This document shows, piece by piece, positions 45,814 through 54,924 of a stretch of 64,000 nucleotides of DNA. How positions within the stretch are numbered: the stretch's first letter is position 1; every line of letters begins with the position of its first letter. Under the pieces are notes generated by a model, which was not told where the DNA came from, did no database searches, and saw only the letters and a program-made list of their open reading frames with translations. Where the stretch lies: NCBI RefSeq assembly GCF_009827315.1, contig NZ_WTYF01000004.1, positions 2,229,369 through 2,293,368 on the forward strand, in the 5' to 3' direction. The position numbers were made by a program, and so were the translations under genes. The stretch is from Qipengyuania gaetbuli (lineage in GTDB: Bacteria > Pseudomonadota > Alphaproteobacteria > Sphingomonadales > Sphingomonadaceae).

Positions 45814-46022
45814 ACTTTCCCCCAAACAAAACAAAGCGAAACACTGCCAAATCGGGCGGCCTTCGCCAATAGGCTTAACAGTATATTCGTTAAGTAATTC
45901 GCAGCGTGCACTGAACTTAGGCAGCTACCGCCGGTGCGGAAGGCTGCTTGGGCCTGAGCATGCAGCGCGCGGAAAAACGAGTATCTTATGTGGAAGGGCA
46001 AACCTGCCATTCCGCGAGCCCA

Positions 46023-46053
46023 GGCCTTCGGAGCAACTCCGAGGGCCTTTTTC
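46023..46053 (+). terminator. Leader hairpin with T-run ahead of the 46.07 kb gene
   Basis: GGCCTTCGGAG / CTCCGAGGGCC with a 3-base loop (one G-T pair), followed by TTTTTC. It ends 16 bases ahead of the ATG at 46069, so it may act as an attenuator or as the end of a short leader transcript, not an ordinary gene end. The ribosome site GGAGAAAGGG follows it. Confidence 0.6.
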
Positions 46054-46068
46054 TTTGGAGAAAGGGAT

Positions 46069-46413
46069 ATGCGCACCATCACCACATGGGCGGGCCTGCA
46101 TTCCGAGATCGAAACGGGGGCTGCGAACAACCTAGCGGCACTCCGCGATCGGTTGTCCGGCTCCAGCGACCAGCCGCTCAATGAACTGTGCTTAGTAGTC
46201 CTAGTCGAGCTGGGCGATCGGTTTTCTGATATCGAAGGGGTACTGCAGCACACCCTGCATCCCCCACCGTGGGAGTACGTCGACTGTGCAGGCGGCTGGT
46301 TCGAGCTCGTGCTCGTCACCGGCGACGACGGGTTCGGGTACGTCGTGCTCGTTCCGGATCAAGCCGCAATCGATCCAGAAATCCTAGAGTACTGCCGGTC
46401 TCTAACCAGCTAA
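46069..46413 (+). CDS. Small island protein, paralogue A
   Basis: 114 aa, not recognised. The C-terminal half holds WFELVLVTGDDGFGYVVLVPD, closely matching the segment WWELLFTVGNAGFAYIVLVAD in the next gene, so the two are paralogues. The N-terminus is helical with LNELCLVVLVELGDRFSDIEG. ATG 46069 has a strong ribosome site. It is probably accessory-element cargo; possible roles include anti-restriction, but nothing shows that directly. Confidence 0.6.
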   Translation: MRTITTWAGLHSEIETGAANNLAALRDRLSGSSDQPLNELCLVVLVELGDRFSDIEGVLQHTLHPPPWEYVDCAGGWFELVLVTGDDGFGYVVLVPDQAAIDPEILEYCRSLTS

Positions 46414-46495
46414 CCAGCCACCAGCAAAACCTCAGACCAACCGCGTCCAGGCATCCCGCCTCGGGCGCATTTTTTATGCCCGAAAGGAAGGCAAC

Positions 46496-46870
46496 ATGTA
46501 CGACCTACCCAACATAGATGCACTTCGCGCCGTGCTCGACCAGCCGCTGGACGAAAGGCTGAAGACGCTTCTGGCGGACCGCCTCGCAGATACGATCCAC
46601 TGCTGCCTGCAGGACTACACGCACGTCCTTGTCGTGGAGGCCGGCGACAGCGAAGAAGACATGATCAAAGCAGTGGGGTTCTCGCCGCTTCGATCTCGAT
46701 TTGACGCGACCAGGAAGTGCCTCGACTGCGACTGGTTGGAGCAGCACGACGGCTGGTGGGAGCTGCTGTTCACCGTCGGCAACGCGGGGTTCGCCTACAT
46801 CGTGCTCGTGGCGGACGAAGATGGAATCCCGCTGGCTGATCTGTGTCGTACGCAAGAGATCATCCTGTGA
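46496..46870 (+). CDS. Small island protein, paralogue B
   Basis: 124 aa, unknown. It shares with the preceding gene the motif W-W/F-E-L-x3-V-x3-G-F-x-Y-I/V-V-L-V near its C-terminus. An imperfect hairpin (46462-46482) with a T-run in the loop and AAAGGAAGG precede the ATG. A GTGA overlap joins it to the next small membrane protein gene. Confidence 0.6.
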   Translation: MYDLPNIDALRAVLDQPLDERLKTLLADRLADTIHCCLQDYTHVLVVEAGDSEEDMIKAVGFSPLRSRFDATRKCLDCDWLEQHDGWWELLFTVGNAGFAYIVLVADEDGIPLADLCRTQEIIL

Positions 46871-47106
46871 GACTGCTCGGCTGGATCATCGCCCTGTGTA
46901 TTGGGCTCGCGGTGCTTAGGGCCGCCCTGGCAGTCGGGTTCCTAATTGGTGGGATTATCCTGTTAATCGCTCTGGTTGTCGCCCCAAGGCAAACCCTGTG
47001 CGTGCTTGCCATTCTGGCACTCCTGGGAGCGTTCGCGGCTCACCCCGGAGTTGGATTGCTTGTGCTATTCCTCGGACATCTACTTACTAGCAACAACGCA
47101 AAGTAA
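46867..47106 (+). CDS. Small membrane protein
   Basis: 79 aa from GTG 46867, overlapping the previous stop (GTGA). Almost entirely hydrophobic, with two or three predicted helices (LLGWIIALCIGLAVLRAALA, FLIGGIILLIALVV, VLAILALLGAF). No family recognised. Coupling to the previous gene is the main support for its being real. Confidence 0.55.
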   Translation: MRLLGWIIALCIGLAVLRAALAVGFLIGGIILLIALVVAPRQTLCVLAILALLGAFAAHPGVGLLVLFLGHLLTSNNAK

Positions 47107-47185
47107 ACTAGGTTCGGTACGGCTGGTCCGCAGCCACAGCGATGAAGGAAGCGCTAAGCTGGCCAGCCGGCCGAAGCTGCCTAAC

Positions 47186-47497
47186 TCACTTTGCGTCTCT
47201 CGCTTTCCGGATTGCACTGACAATCTCGCTGTCCGGCCTGCCTTCGAAAAAGCGAGATGCAACCAGCATCACTTCGGAGCGTGAAAGCAGAAGGTCAACC
47301 GTGTCGTTCGGAGAAAGATGGCCTTCGGCTTTGAAGCGTATCTCGAGCAGGTGATTAGTCCTCTTCCAAAGAAGCCAAGCTTTGCTGTTTTTCGAGCCGA
47401 TACCCTTAGGTCGTTCATTCTTCGTCGTGACCTTGCGGTTGGCGACCACCTCGAGCCTCTCGGGCCGCCAGAACCGCGATAGCCTAATCACCTTCAT
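47186..47497 (-). CDS. Small hypothetical protein on the opposite strand
   Basis: 103 aa, basic, unknown. Its ATG is preceded by AGGAGAG at a good distance on the minus strand, which supports translation. It has segments RFWRPERLEVV, SKAWLLWKRTNHLLEI and DTVDLLLSRSEVMLVAS. It is oriented against both neighbours. It may be a regulator or toxin-like partner; nothing decides this. Confidence 0.5.
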   Translation of the reverse strand: MKVIRLSRFWRPERLEVVANRKVTTKNERPKGIGSKNSKAWLLWKRTNHLLEIRFKAEGHLSPNDTVDLLLSRSEVMLVASRFFEGRPDSEIVSAIRKARDAK

Positions 47498-47685
47498 CGC
47501 TCACTCTCCTCACTGAAAATTTATTGTTTATCAGTAAAGCGTGAATTGGCGTTTTACAACTATCTTTCAAATACTTCCTTGAACCTGTTGGATTAACCCA
47601 CTCCGTGGGTGTCGTTGCCGAAAATGGCTGCGGCGCAATTCAAAAAGCGAATGCCGGCGAACCGGCTGAAACAGAGGAAGAACAA

Positions 47686-47967
47686 ATGAGCGATAAATCT
47701 CTAGTAACCCCAACCTTCGGCTTCGAACTCATCGACCAGCTGCATGCAATCAAACTCAAGCTAGCTGCGGCTGGATACGAAGGGAGGGTCAAGTTGCTGC
47801 AAGCCCTTATGGCGACGGGTGTCCATTGCAGCGCTGACCTCCTCGAGAGTGTCGTCGCAATTGTCGGCGAAGCGGAGCGGGAAGGTTGGGCGTTTCTATT
47901 GGAAGAGGCGACCAACGAGCATTGGACCTGCAGCCCAGAAGGCGAATACCATGCCATCCAAGGCTAG
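47686..47967 (+). CDS. Small protein upstream of vapE
   Basis: 93 aa, unknown, mainly helical (FELIDQLHAIKLKLAAAGYE, VKLLQALMATGVH). Start ATG 47686 has GAGGAAG upstream. It overlaps the VapE gene by 17 bases, so the two are translated together. Small helical proteins in this place often assist primase/helicase functions in satellites, but no evidence here shows which. Confidence 0.6.
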   Translation: MSDKSLVTPTFGFELIDQLHAIKLKLAAAGYEGRVKLLQALMATGVHCSADLLESVVAIVGEAEREGWAFLLEEATNEHWTCSPEGEYHAIQG

Positions 47968-49249
47968 TGGCACCGAAACCGGCGGGGGGACACAAGTCCC
48001 CCTCGCCAAGTTCAGCAAAGTCGACCGGCAAACGTACCCGGATGCTCCAAGGTCGAGCGGGAACATACCAGCGACCTACGAGAACTTCAGGCACCTCCTG
48101 ACCGAGGTCGGGATCAAGGTCAGGTTTAATCTTGTCGCGAAACGGCCCGAGATCACGATCCCAGGCCTTAGCCTGGAGCGGCAGAACCGAGATGCTGTCG
48201 TGCTGGCACACCTCGAAAGTCTGCTCATCCGGAACGAGATGTCGACCGGGCAAGCGACCCAGTACCTTCTGGCACTGGCCGACCAGAACGCCTTCGATCC
48301 GGTCGCGGACTGGATCACAAGTAAGCCGTGGGACGGTACCAGCCGGCTCGCCACAACTTGCGGAACGATCGTGCCACAGGAGGGCTATCCCATAGCTTTC
48401 CGCGATGTCCTGATCCGAAAGTGGCTCCTGAGCATCGTCGCGGCGACGTTCAGGCGGCCGGGCTTCAGGGCACGAGGGGTGCTCACCCTTCAGGGGGCGC
48501 AAGGGCTCGGGAAAACCTCATGGGTCGCCCGGCTGGTCACGCCGCAAGCGCTACGTGACGAGGTCGTGAAGCTCGGCCACAGCTGGGACGGCGGCAGCAA
48601 GGACGCACGACTGACGGCCCTGCGGCATCGGATTGTCGAGCTGGGTGAACTCGAAGGCTCGTTTCGGAAGGAAATGGCCAGCCTCAAGGCGTTCATTACC
48701 GAAGAGAACGACAAGATCCGACCGCCCTACGCCAGGGTGGAAGCCGAGTATCCCCGAAGCACGATCTTCGCCGCCTCGGTCAACGATCAGCAGTTCTTGC
48801 TCGATAACACCGGCAACAGCCGCTTCTGGACAATCCCGGCCGCGCAAATCGACCATGCGCACAACATCGACATGCAACAGGTCTTTGCGGAACTGAAAGT
48901 CGCGTACGACGCGGGGGCACAGTGGTGGTTGACCCAAGCCGAGGAGCAAGAGCTTGCGGCGATCAACTACCAGCACCGGGTGGTTTCGGCGATCGAGGCA
49001 AAGATTGGTGAAGCCCTCGACCTGACTCGTCTGGCCCGAACCGACCTTCCCCGCCTTACCGCCATTCAGGTCCTCCACCGCCTGGGCATCGAGAAGCCGA
49101 CAAACCCGCAGGCGAAGGAAGCCAACGTCGCCCTGCGCAACCTGCTCGGGGACTCGAAGCGCAGCGGGGGCTTCAATCGCTGGCGGGTACCCTTCCGGCA
49201 AGAGAACCCATCAGCCGGCGTCTATACCGACGATGAGGACGAGTACTGA
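47951..49249 (+). CDS. VapE-like virulence-associated E family ATPase
   Basis: 432 aa P-loop protein of the VapE/D5-like family found in satellites and plasmids, thought to be a helicase involved in element replication. The Walker A motif is GAQGLGKTSW (182-191), a Walker-B-like IVELGELEG follows, and VNDQQFLLDNTGNSRFW is the family C-terminal signature. The typical N-terminal primase portion is absent or reduced. It is placed between the small helical protein and the integrase, making a replication-integration module. Confidence 0.82.
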   Translation: MPSKASGTETGGGTQVPLAKFSKVDRQTYPDAPRSSGNIPATYENFRHLLTEVGIKVRFNLVAKRPEITIPGLSLERQNRDAVVLAHLESLLIRNEMSTGQATQYLLALADQNAFDPVADWITSKPWDGTSRLATTCGTIVPQEGYPIAFRDVLIRKWLLSIVAATFRRPGFRARGVLTLQGAQGLGKTSWVARLVTPQALRDEVVKLGHSWDGGSKDARLTALRHRIVELGELEGSFRKEMASLKAFITEENDKIRPPYARVEAEYPRSTIFAASVNDQQFLLDNTGNSRFWTIPAAQIDHAHNIDMQQVFAELKVAYDAGAQWWLTQAEEQELAAINYQHRVVSAIEAKIGEALDLTRLARTDLPRLTAIQVLHRLGIEKPTNPQAKEANVALRNLLGDSKRSGGFNRWRVPFRQENPSAGVYTDDEDEY

Positions 49250-49517
49250 CCCGTCAAACCTGCTTCCCCCTCCCACCCCGGTCCGAACCGCCTGGGGCGG
49301 GGAGGGGGCGGCAAAACGGGGTGGACGGCGTCGACGGGGACTGGCCTCTGGACCAACCTCCGCGCTCGGGGCGGACAGCTGCGCGCAAGATGCCGCCAGC
49401 GCGCAACCTCGCCCACCTCTGAACCAAACTCGGCGCGACACGGTGCCTGACCCCCTCGGGGCCAGCTGCCGCGCTTGTGCAGCGCCAATTAACTCACTTT
49501 CACAAAGGAAAACCACC

Positions 49518-50678
49518 ATGCCCAAGCGAAAGCTTGATGCGGCGTTTTGTCACGCCGCGACCTGTCCGAAAGGCAAGTCAAAAGAGACCTACTGGGACAC
49601 CCAGATAAAGGGCTTCGTGCTCGAAACTCGGGAGACCGGCGGCAAAACCTACTGCCTACGCTACATGGAGCTGAATGGCCGCCAACGGCAGATAAAGATT
49701 GGCGGCTTCACGGACATCACGTTTGCGCAGGCAAAAACGAAGGCGCAGGCACTTCGATCGGAAGTGGTTCTGGGCGGAGATCCGTACCAGGCCCGAGCGA
49801 AGAAGCGTTCAACACCGACATACGCGCAGCTCGCGCAGCAGCATATCGATCATGCGAAGACGTATCAAAAAACGCCAGCGAACACAGAGGCCGTAATCAG
49901 GACGCACCTGCTTCCCCGATGGGGGCGCTATCGCCTCGACGAGATCAAACAGCAGGCGGTGGCTGCGTGGCTCGCCGAAAAGCGCAAAACGCTTGCCCCG
50001 GCGACGGTCGAGAAGCTGCGCGTGACCCTGGGGCGGTCGTACAACCTCGGAAGGCAGTGGGGAATTTCTGGTGCAGAGGTGAACCCAGTGCAGGGCATCC
50101 CGCGGTTCAAGTTCGACAACGCCCGGGAACGCTACCTGACCGCTGACGAAGCGCAGCGGCTCATCCTTCACGCCCACGAGTCGACCAACGAGCGGCTGGG
50201 TGCAATCGTCGAGCTCCTCTTGCTGACCGGCGCCCGGAAAACCGAACTGCTCACGGCCAAGTGGGAGCACGTCGACCTTGAGCGCCGAAGCTGGTTCATT
50301 CCTGATACGAAGACCGGCAAGGCCCGCCACGTACCCCTGTCGGCCATGGCGATGCAGGTCATTGAAACGCTGCCGCGCATCGCTGGATGCCCCTACATGC
50401 TGGCAAATCCGCAGACCAAAAAGCCGTATACGGACCTCAAGCATCCGTTCGACACGGCCCGGCGGAAGGCGGGGCTACCCAATCTCCGCATCCACGATCT
50501 CCGCCACTCGGCCGCGAGCTTCATGGTCAACGCCGGTATCGATCTACTGGCCATCGGCAAGGTCCTCGGCCACGCGGATTATCAGTCGACAATGCGGTAC
50601 AGCCACTTGGCGAACGACACGCTCCGGGCAGCCGTGGAAGCTGGCGCGAAGAAGATGCGGGTTGGAGAAGGGCAATGA
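49518..50678 (+). CDS. int: Tyrosine recombinase (integrase)
   Basis: 386 aa. Catalytic residues Arg240 (TGARKTEL), His326 and Arg329 (HDLRH), His352 (LGHADY) and nucleophile Tyr361 (RYSHL) are complete. The N-terminal DNA-binding part resembles P4-type integrases (DTQIKGFVLETRETG). It likely catalysed insertion into tRNA-Thr, though it lies in the middle of the island. ATG 49518 with AAAGGAAA ahead is far better than the long upstream frame. It ends in an ATGA overlap with a small gene. Confidence 0.93.
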   Translation: MPKRKLDAAFCHAATCPKGKSKETYWDTQIKGFVLETRETGGKTYCLRYMELNGRQRQIKIGGFTDITFAQAKTKAQALRSEVVLGGDPYQARAKKRSTPTYAQLAQQHIDHAKTYQKTPANTEAVIRTHLLPRWGRYRLDEIKQQAVAAWLAEKRKTLAPATVEKLRVTLGRSYNLGRQWGISGAEVNPVQGIPRFKFDNARERYLTADEAQRLILHAHESTNERLGAIVELLLLTGARKTELLTAKWEHVDLERRSWFIPDTKTGKARHVPLSAMAMQVIETLPRIAGCPYMLANPQTKKPYTDLKHPFDTARRKAGLPNLRIHDLRHSAASFMVNAGIDLLAIGKVLGHADYQSTMRYSHLANDTLRAAVEAGAKKMRVGEGQ

Positions 50679-50941
50679 GTCTAGTCCAGCTCCGCGACCA
50701 GCTTTTGGCCTCAGGCTGCGGCAGGAACGATCAAGTCCTGATCATGATCAGCGAATGCATTAGCGAAGGCATCGACGAGGGGCCAGCAATCGTCCGCACG
50801 TTGGTGGAGCTTGGTTTCGACCGGAAGCACGTGGGTATTCTACTGAGCCGACACACGGGGTTTAGTCCCGCCCGCCACAGCTGGTTCAAAGATGGCAATG
50901 GCAAGTACCGCCTGCACCCTCGAACCGATCCTTCAGAGTAA
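50675..50941 (+). CDS. Small protein coupled to the integrase
   Basis: 88 aa, unknown. Helical N-terminus (SLVQLRDQLLASGCGRND), then LIMISECISEGIDEGPAIVRTLVELGFDRKHVG, a likely helix-turn-helix-like segment. The tail FSPARHSWFKDGNGKYRL is basic. It overlaps the integrase stop, suggesting a partner such as an excisionase or directionality factor; this is a guess from position. Confidence 0.55.
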   Translation: MSLVQLRDQLLASGCGRNDQVLIMISECISEGIDEGPAIVRTLVELGFDRKHVGILLSRHTGFSPARHSWFKDGNGKYRLHPRTDPSE

Positions 50942-50956
50942 CTGCAACCTCCGCCT

Positions 50957-51010
50957 TGGGGCCGGATCCTCTTCGGGGGGTCCGGTCCCGTTCTATTTTT
51001 CTTTTTTTGC
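50957..51010 (+). terminator. Terminator after integrase module
   Basis: GGGGCCGGATCC / GGGTCCGGTCCC inverted repeat, then a stretch containing TTTTTCTTTTTTT on the plus strand. Confidence 0.8.
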
Positions 51011-51077
51011 TGGTGCGACAGCGTCGGCGAACTGCGCGCTCGCTGGTTTTTACTGTTCGCTGGTGTATGCCTGAAGG

Positions 51078-51746
51078 ATGGCCAGAATACCTCAGCCGAC
51101 GGGCGTCCGCGGTAGCCTCAAATGGATCCAGCGCGCCGTGAATGAGGGGTGGTCGACTCTCAATCAACCTATCCTGGACTACTTGGGTGAAGGTCAGGTG
51201 ATTGAGTGGCGGTCGCCGTTAGTCGAAGATCAAAACGCTGAGTATCGCGATGGTGCCTTCTTGGGATGTCTCGGACTTGATCACCTTCAACCGCAGCTGC
51301 GCGCATTCTGGCCCTCCAGGGGCCCGCAGTGGGATGCGCTGGGCATCACACAGGGCAGCACCGTGTTGCTCGTGGAAGCAAAATCCCACATCGCCGAAAT
51401 GTGCTCACCTGGCTCAAGCGCATCTGCGACCTCGCTAGCGCAAATCCAGGCGGCTCTCGACCGGACGGCAGAGGCGCTTGGAGCTAGGTCTGAACGTGCG
51501 GACTGGCACCGCGTTTTCTATCAGCTGGCGAACCGGTTAGCGCACCTGCACTGGTTAAGAAGCCAAGGAGTCGACGCCCGCCTGGTCTTGGTCAACTTTA
51601 TCAACGACACGGAGATGGGAGGACCGAGCTCGCCACAGGAATGGCAGGCAGCCTACCACGTTGCTCTACATGCTCTGGGGCTAAGTTCGCAGCATCGACT
51701 AGCTCGGTACGTCCTGAAGGTATTTCCCGATGTCGGCGGACGGTAA
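51078..51746 (+). CDS. PD-(D/E)XK nuclease-like protein, McrBC cluster
   Basis: 222 aa, no exact family name. PQWDALGI with Asp86 followed by VLLVEAKSHIAEM with Glu100-x-Lys102 gives a D...E-x-K set of the PD-(D/E)XK fold. The upstream EWRSPLVE contributes an acidic residue. The second half is helical (FYQLANRLAHLHWL). It overlaps the next gene by 17 bases. Probably a nuclease of the defence cluster. Confidence 0.65.
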   Translation: MARIPQPTGVRGSLKWIQRAVNEGWSTLNQPILDYLGEGQVIEWRSPLVEDQNAEYRDGAFLGCLGLDHLQPQLRAFWPSRGPQWDALGITQGSTVLLVEAKSHIAEMCSPGSSASATSLAQIQAALDRTAEALGARSERADWHRVFYQLANRLAHLHWLRSQGVDARLVLVNFINDTEMGGPSSPQEWQAAYHVALHALGLSSQHRLARYVLKVFPDVGGR

Positions 51747-52437
51747 GCCGGCAAAGCTAACTGTCGCGACTTTCAACACGGAGTGGCGGCGGGCACACTC
51801 CGATGATGCGGTCCTGATCCGCGAGCGGCTGGGACGCGTGGACATAGTTTGCCTAACCGAAGCGGATCGGAAATTCTTCGGGGAAGAGGGGCACGTTTTG
51901 GCGGCGGCTGGGCCCGACGGTTCGCGAACCAAGGTCCTGCTTTGGAGCCGGCAGCCGTGGACGGCCGTCGACGAGGGCGAAAGCGCGCTGGCCGGCTATT
52001 ACCTGGCGGCGACGACCGACACCGCGCTCGGCCCGTTGCGGGTCTATGGGATAGTGATCCCGTACCGGTTCAGCGGCGTCAGGTACGGGAACCCCAAGAG
52101 GCAGACGTGGGAGTTGCATCGCGCCTTTTTGACTGCACTCGACGACCGGCTGCCTAATCGACCGGAGCGCAGCATCGTCTTGGGCGACTTTAATCAGCGG
52201 ATCCCCCGCAAGTACCAGCCGCAGTCCATCTTTGATGAGCTTGATCGAGTTGTCCTGGGGAAGTTCGCTCCGGCGACGGCGGGCTTGATCGCTGGCATCG
52301 AACGACAGGCCATCGACCACATTTGTTTGTCGCCCGACCTTCAGCTCCAACACCTAGACGCAATCTCGAACGTCGGGCCGGCCGGCCGGCTTATCAGCGA
52401 TCACTTTGGGCTTAGGGTTAAGTGCGTAGCAGCATGA
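51730..52437 (+). CDS. Endonuclease/exonuclease/phosphatase (EEP) family protein
   Basis: 235 aa. EEP fold: VATFNTEWRRA (Asn), CLTEAD (Glu), VLGDFNQRIP (Asp-Asn) and ISDHFGLRV (His) supply the catalytic set of DNase I-like enzymes. It can be a nuclease or phosphodiesterase. Its ATG lies within the end of the PD-(D/E)XK-like gene. The next gene, mcrB, starts 125 bases later. Confidence 0.8.
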   Translation: MSADGKPAKLTVATFNTEWRRAHSDDAVLIRERLGRVDIVCLTEADRKFFGEEGHVLAAAGPDGSRTKVLLWSRQPWTAVDEGESALAGYYLAATTDTALGPLRVYGIVIPYRFSGVRYGNPKRQTWELHRAFLTALDDRLPNRPERSIVLGDFNQRIPRKYQPQSIFDELDRVVLGKFAPATAGLIAGIERQAIDHICLSPDLQLQHLDAISNVGPAGRLISDHFGLRVKCVAA

Positions 52438-52562
52438 TCCGCTCGGTGGCTGGTTTGGCCGCCGTAGCTAAAGATTTGGCCGAACTTTCCTTTTCTTTTC
52501 CGACTGAAGCGTAAAAGAAGGACGCTAAATCAACGCGCACCTAGCTCGGGGACGTTTGCTCA

Positions 52563-54920
52563 ATGTCTACGTACAATCCTCACCACGCCCACATCCAGCA
52601 GACCTACTCCGCGGTCCAGCAGTGGGTCCAATCTTCCCTGCTTGGGACGGCGTCGGTTCTCACGGGAGAGGCAAACGTGTGGACGTCAGAGAGCCTTGAC
52701 CAGCTGGACGAGTACTTTGTCCAGAACCTCGACGAAGGGGAGGGCGACTTCCTCACCAAACTTGAGGCCCAGCTCGATGGGGCGTCCGCAAGCGCCATCA
52801 AGCTTATGGCTGAGATCAACTGGATCATCTTGCTGTTCGCGTCCCGGATATCGCCGGCGACTAAGCGCGACACCGTCACGCGGATCTGGTCGTGGTCGGG
52901 GAGCGTGCAAGAGCTGAACGAAACGCTGCTGTCCGACGAGGTGCTCGAAGGAGTTGGGCACGCCGGCGTTGCCTTCAACACCCTCCGCTGGAAGGAAGTG
53001 GTTGCCTTCATCAACGTCATGAGCGCGTGGAAAGAGCGGCCTCGCGACTGGCAGGAGAGTAAGCTCGGGGATCCGTGGGCATTCCTCTCCTGGCTTGGTG
53101 AACAAGAGGAGATACATACCCGGGCAATCTATCAGATTCTCCCGCACCTCATCTTCCCGGAGACCTTTGAGCGCATCTCTTCGAAGAAGGACAAAGTCGC
53201 CATCCTCGTCGCCTTCAAGGGCGAGACCAGGGCGGTTTGGAACAGGAGAAGCCAAGAAGAGATCGATCAGGCGTTGCTCGGCCTGCGGGGAGAACTGGAA
53301 GAGCGCGAAGGCCGGCCTATCGACTTTTACTCGCCCGACATGAAGGCCGTCTGGCAACCGAGCCCAGCGGTCGTAGCTGACGAGACTGACGAAGAGCCGT
53401 CGAACACCTTTGCAGCTACGCTGACCGCGTTCTTGGACGCCTACGGCGAAGGGAGAACAGGGCCGTTCACCACGGTAGGAGCCGTCTCTAGGACGAAGAC
53501 CGCCCTGCAGACCTGGCTGCAAAACAGTCGGCCAATTGCGTCGCGCGACACGATCAGGGTTAAGATAAGCGTGGGCCAGGGGAACTGGACGCGGACGCCC
53601 TGGATCGCCTTGCTCGACGACCGCGTGACGACTTCGACCCAGCGCGGATTTTACATCGTCTTCCTGGTGTCGGACGACCTTTCCGTCACCTACCTTACGC
53701 TGAACCAGGGAATGACCGAGCTCGTACAACGGCGTGGCCAACGGGGTGCGGTCGAGCAAATGGAAAACTTTGCCGCTGACGCGCGCGAAAAGGTTGGGGC
53801 GCTGCTGGAAGATCGCTTTGCACTGTCAAACGACATCGATCTGCAATCGCCGACCTCCGCCTCAGCCAACTATGAAGTCGGGACGATCGCCCACAAGAGC
53901 TACGACACCGGGTCCATCCCAGGTGACGAAGAGGTCCTAGCGGATCTTGAAGAGCTCCTGACCGCCTACGACAAGCTCATCGCTCTCCAGGAAGGTCATA
54001 GCCAAGACGAGCAGGAAACTGCCCAACCCTACAGTTTGAACGACGCTCTCCACGAGCTGTTTCTTGAGCGAGCAGAGCTCGAAGAGTTGCTCGCGACCTG
54101 GGAGAACAAGTTCAACCTCATTTTGCAGGGCGCTCCCGGGGTTGGGAAATCGTTCGTGTCTCGCCGACTGGCTTACTGCCTACTCGGTGAGAAGGCGCCT
54201 GAGCGGGTCCGGTCTGTCCAGTTTCACCAGTCCTACAGCTACGAGGACTTTGTCCGAGGATATAGGCCGAGCTCGGACGGCGGGTTCAGTCTGCAGGACG
54301 GCGTCTTCTACGAGTTCTGCAAGCAGGCTGCGGATGATCCGGAAAACCGCTATGTCCTGCTCATCGACGAGATAAACCGCGGGAACCTCTCCAAGATACT
54401 TGGCGAACTGATGCTGCTTATTGAGGCAGACAAACGTGAAGCCGCGAGTGAGGGACAGCGCGAGTGGACCGCGCGCCTGGCCTACTCCAACCCGGACGAA
54501 GAAGAGTTCTGGGTCCCCGATAACCTCTTCATTCTTGGCATGATGAACACGGCCGACCGCTCCTTGTCCCTTGTGGACTACGCTTTGCGTCGCCGGTTCG
54601 CCTTTGCTGAAGTGCCGCCCAAGTTCAGCTCTGCAGGCTTTCAGGGGAAACTCGCGCAGAGTGGCATCCCAGGTGAGCTCCGGAAGAAGATTGCGACGCG
54701 CATGGAGGAGCTGAACGCCACAATTGCTGCGGACAAGAACAACCTAGGGCCCGGCTTTAGGATCGGGCACAGCTTTTTCGTGCCGCGTGCGCCGGTGCAT
54801 CAGCCGGAAGTCTGGTACGATCGCGTCGTGCGAACCGAGATTTATCCGCTCTTGCTGGAGTACTGGTTCGACGAGCCCGAGAAGGCCGACCAGTGGCGCG
54901 AAAAGCTACTAGCCGAGTAA
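52563..54920 (+). CDS. mcrB: McrB-like GTPase/AAA protein with DUF3578-type domain
   Basis: 785 aa. A helical N-terminal region (1-250) of unknown type, a MrcB_N/DUF3578-like domain at about 285-440 (DTIRVKISVGQGNWTRTPWIA), then the AAA motor: Walker A GAPGVGKSF (523-531), LLIDEINRGNLSKILGEL (599-616) with Walker B, and MNTADRSLSLVDYALRRRFAF (661-681). McrB moves on DNA with McrC, which cuts modified DNA. The extended N-terminal region may set target recognition. mcrC starts 4 bases later. Confidence 0.92.
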   Translation: MSTYNPHHAHIQQTYSAVQQWVQSSLLGTASVLTGEANVWTSESLDQLDEYFVQNLDEGEGDFLTKLEAQLDGASASAIKLMAEINWIILLFASRISPATKRDTVTRIWSWSGSVQELNETLLSDEVLEGVGHAGVAFNTLRWKEVVAFINVMSAWKERPRDWQESKLGDPWAFLSWLGEQEEIHTRAIYQILPHLIFPETFERISSKKDKVAILVAFKGETRAVWNRRSQEEIDQALLGLRGELEEREGRPIDFYSPDMKAVWQPSPAVVADETDEEPSNTFAATLTAFLDAYGEGRTGPFTTVGAVSRTKTALQTWLQNSRPIASRDTIRVKISVGQGNWTRTPWIALLDDRVTTSTQRGFYIVFLVSDDLSVTYLTLNQGMTELVQRRGQRGAVEQMENFAADAREKVGALLEDRFALSNDIDLQSPTSASANYEVGTIAHKSYDTGSIPGDEEVLADLEELLTAYDKLIALQEGHSQDEQETAQPYSLNDALHELFLERAELEELLATWENKFNLILQGAPGVGKSFVSRRLAYCLLGEKAPERVRSVQFHQSYSYEDFVRGYRPSSDGGFSLQDGVFYEFCKQAADDPENRYVLLIDEINRGNLSKILGELMLLIEADKREAASEGQREWTARLAYSNPDEEEFWVPDNLFILGMMNTADRSLSLVDYALRRRFAFAEVPPKFSSAGFQGKLAQSGIPGELRKKIATRMEELNATIAADKNNLGPGFRIGHSFFVPRAPVHQPEVWYDRVVRTEIYPLLLEYWFDEPEKADQWREKLLAE

Positions 54921-54924
54921 GCAG

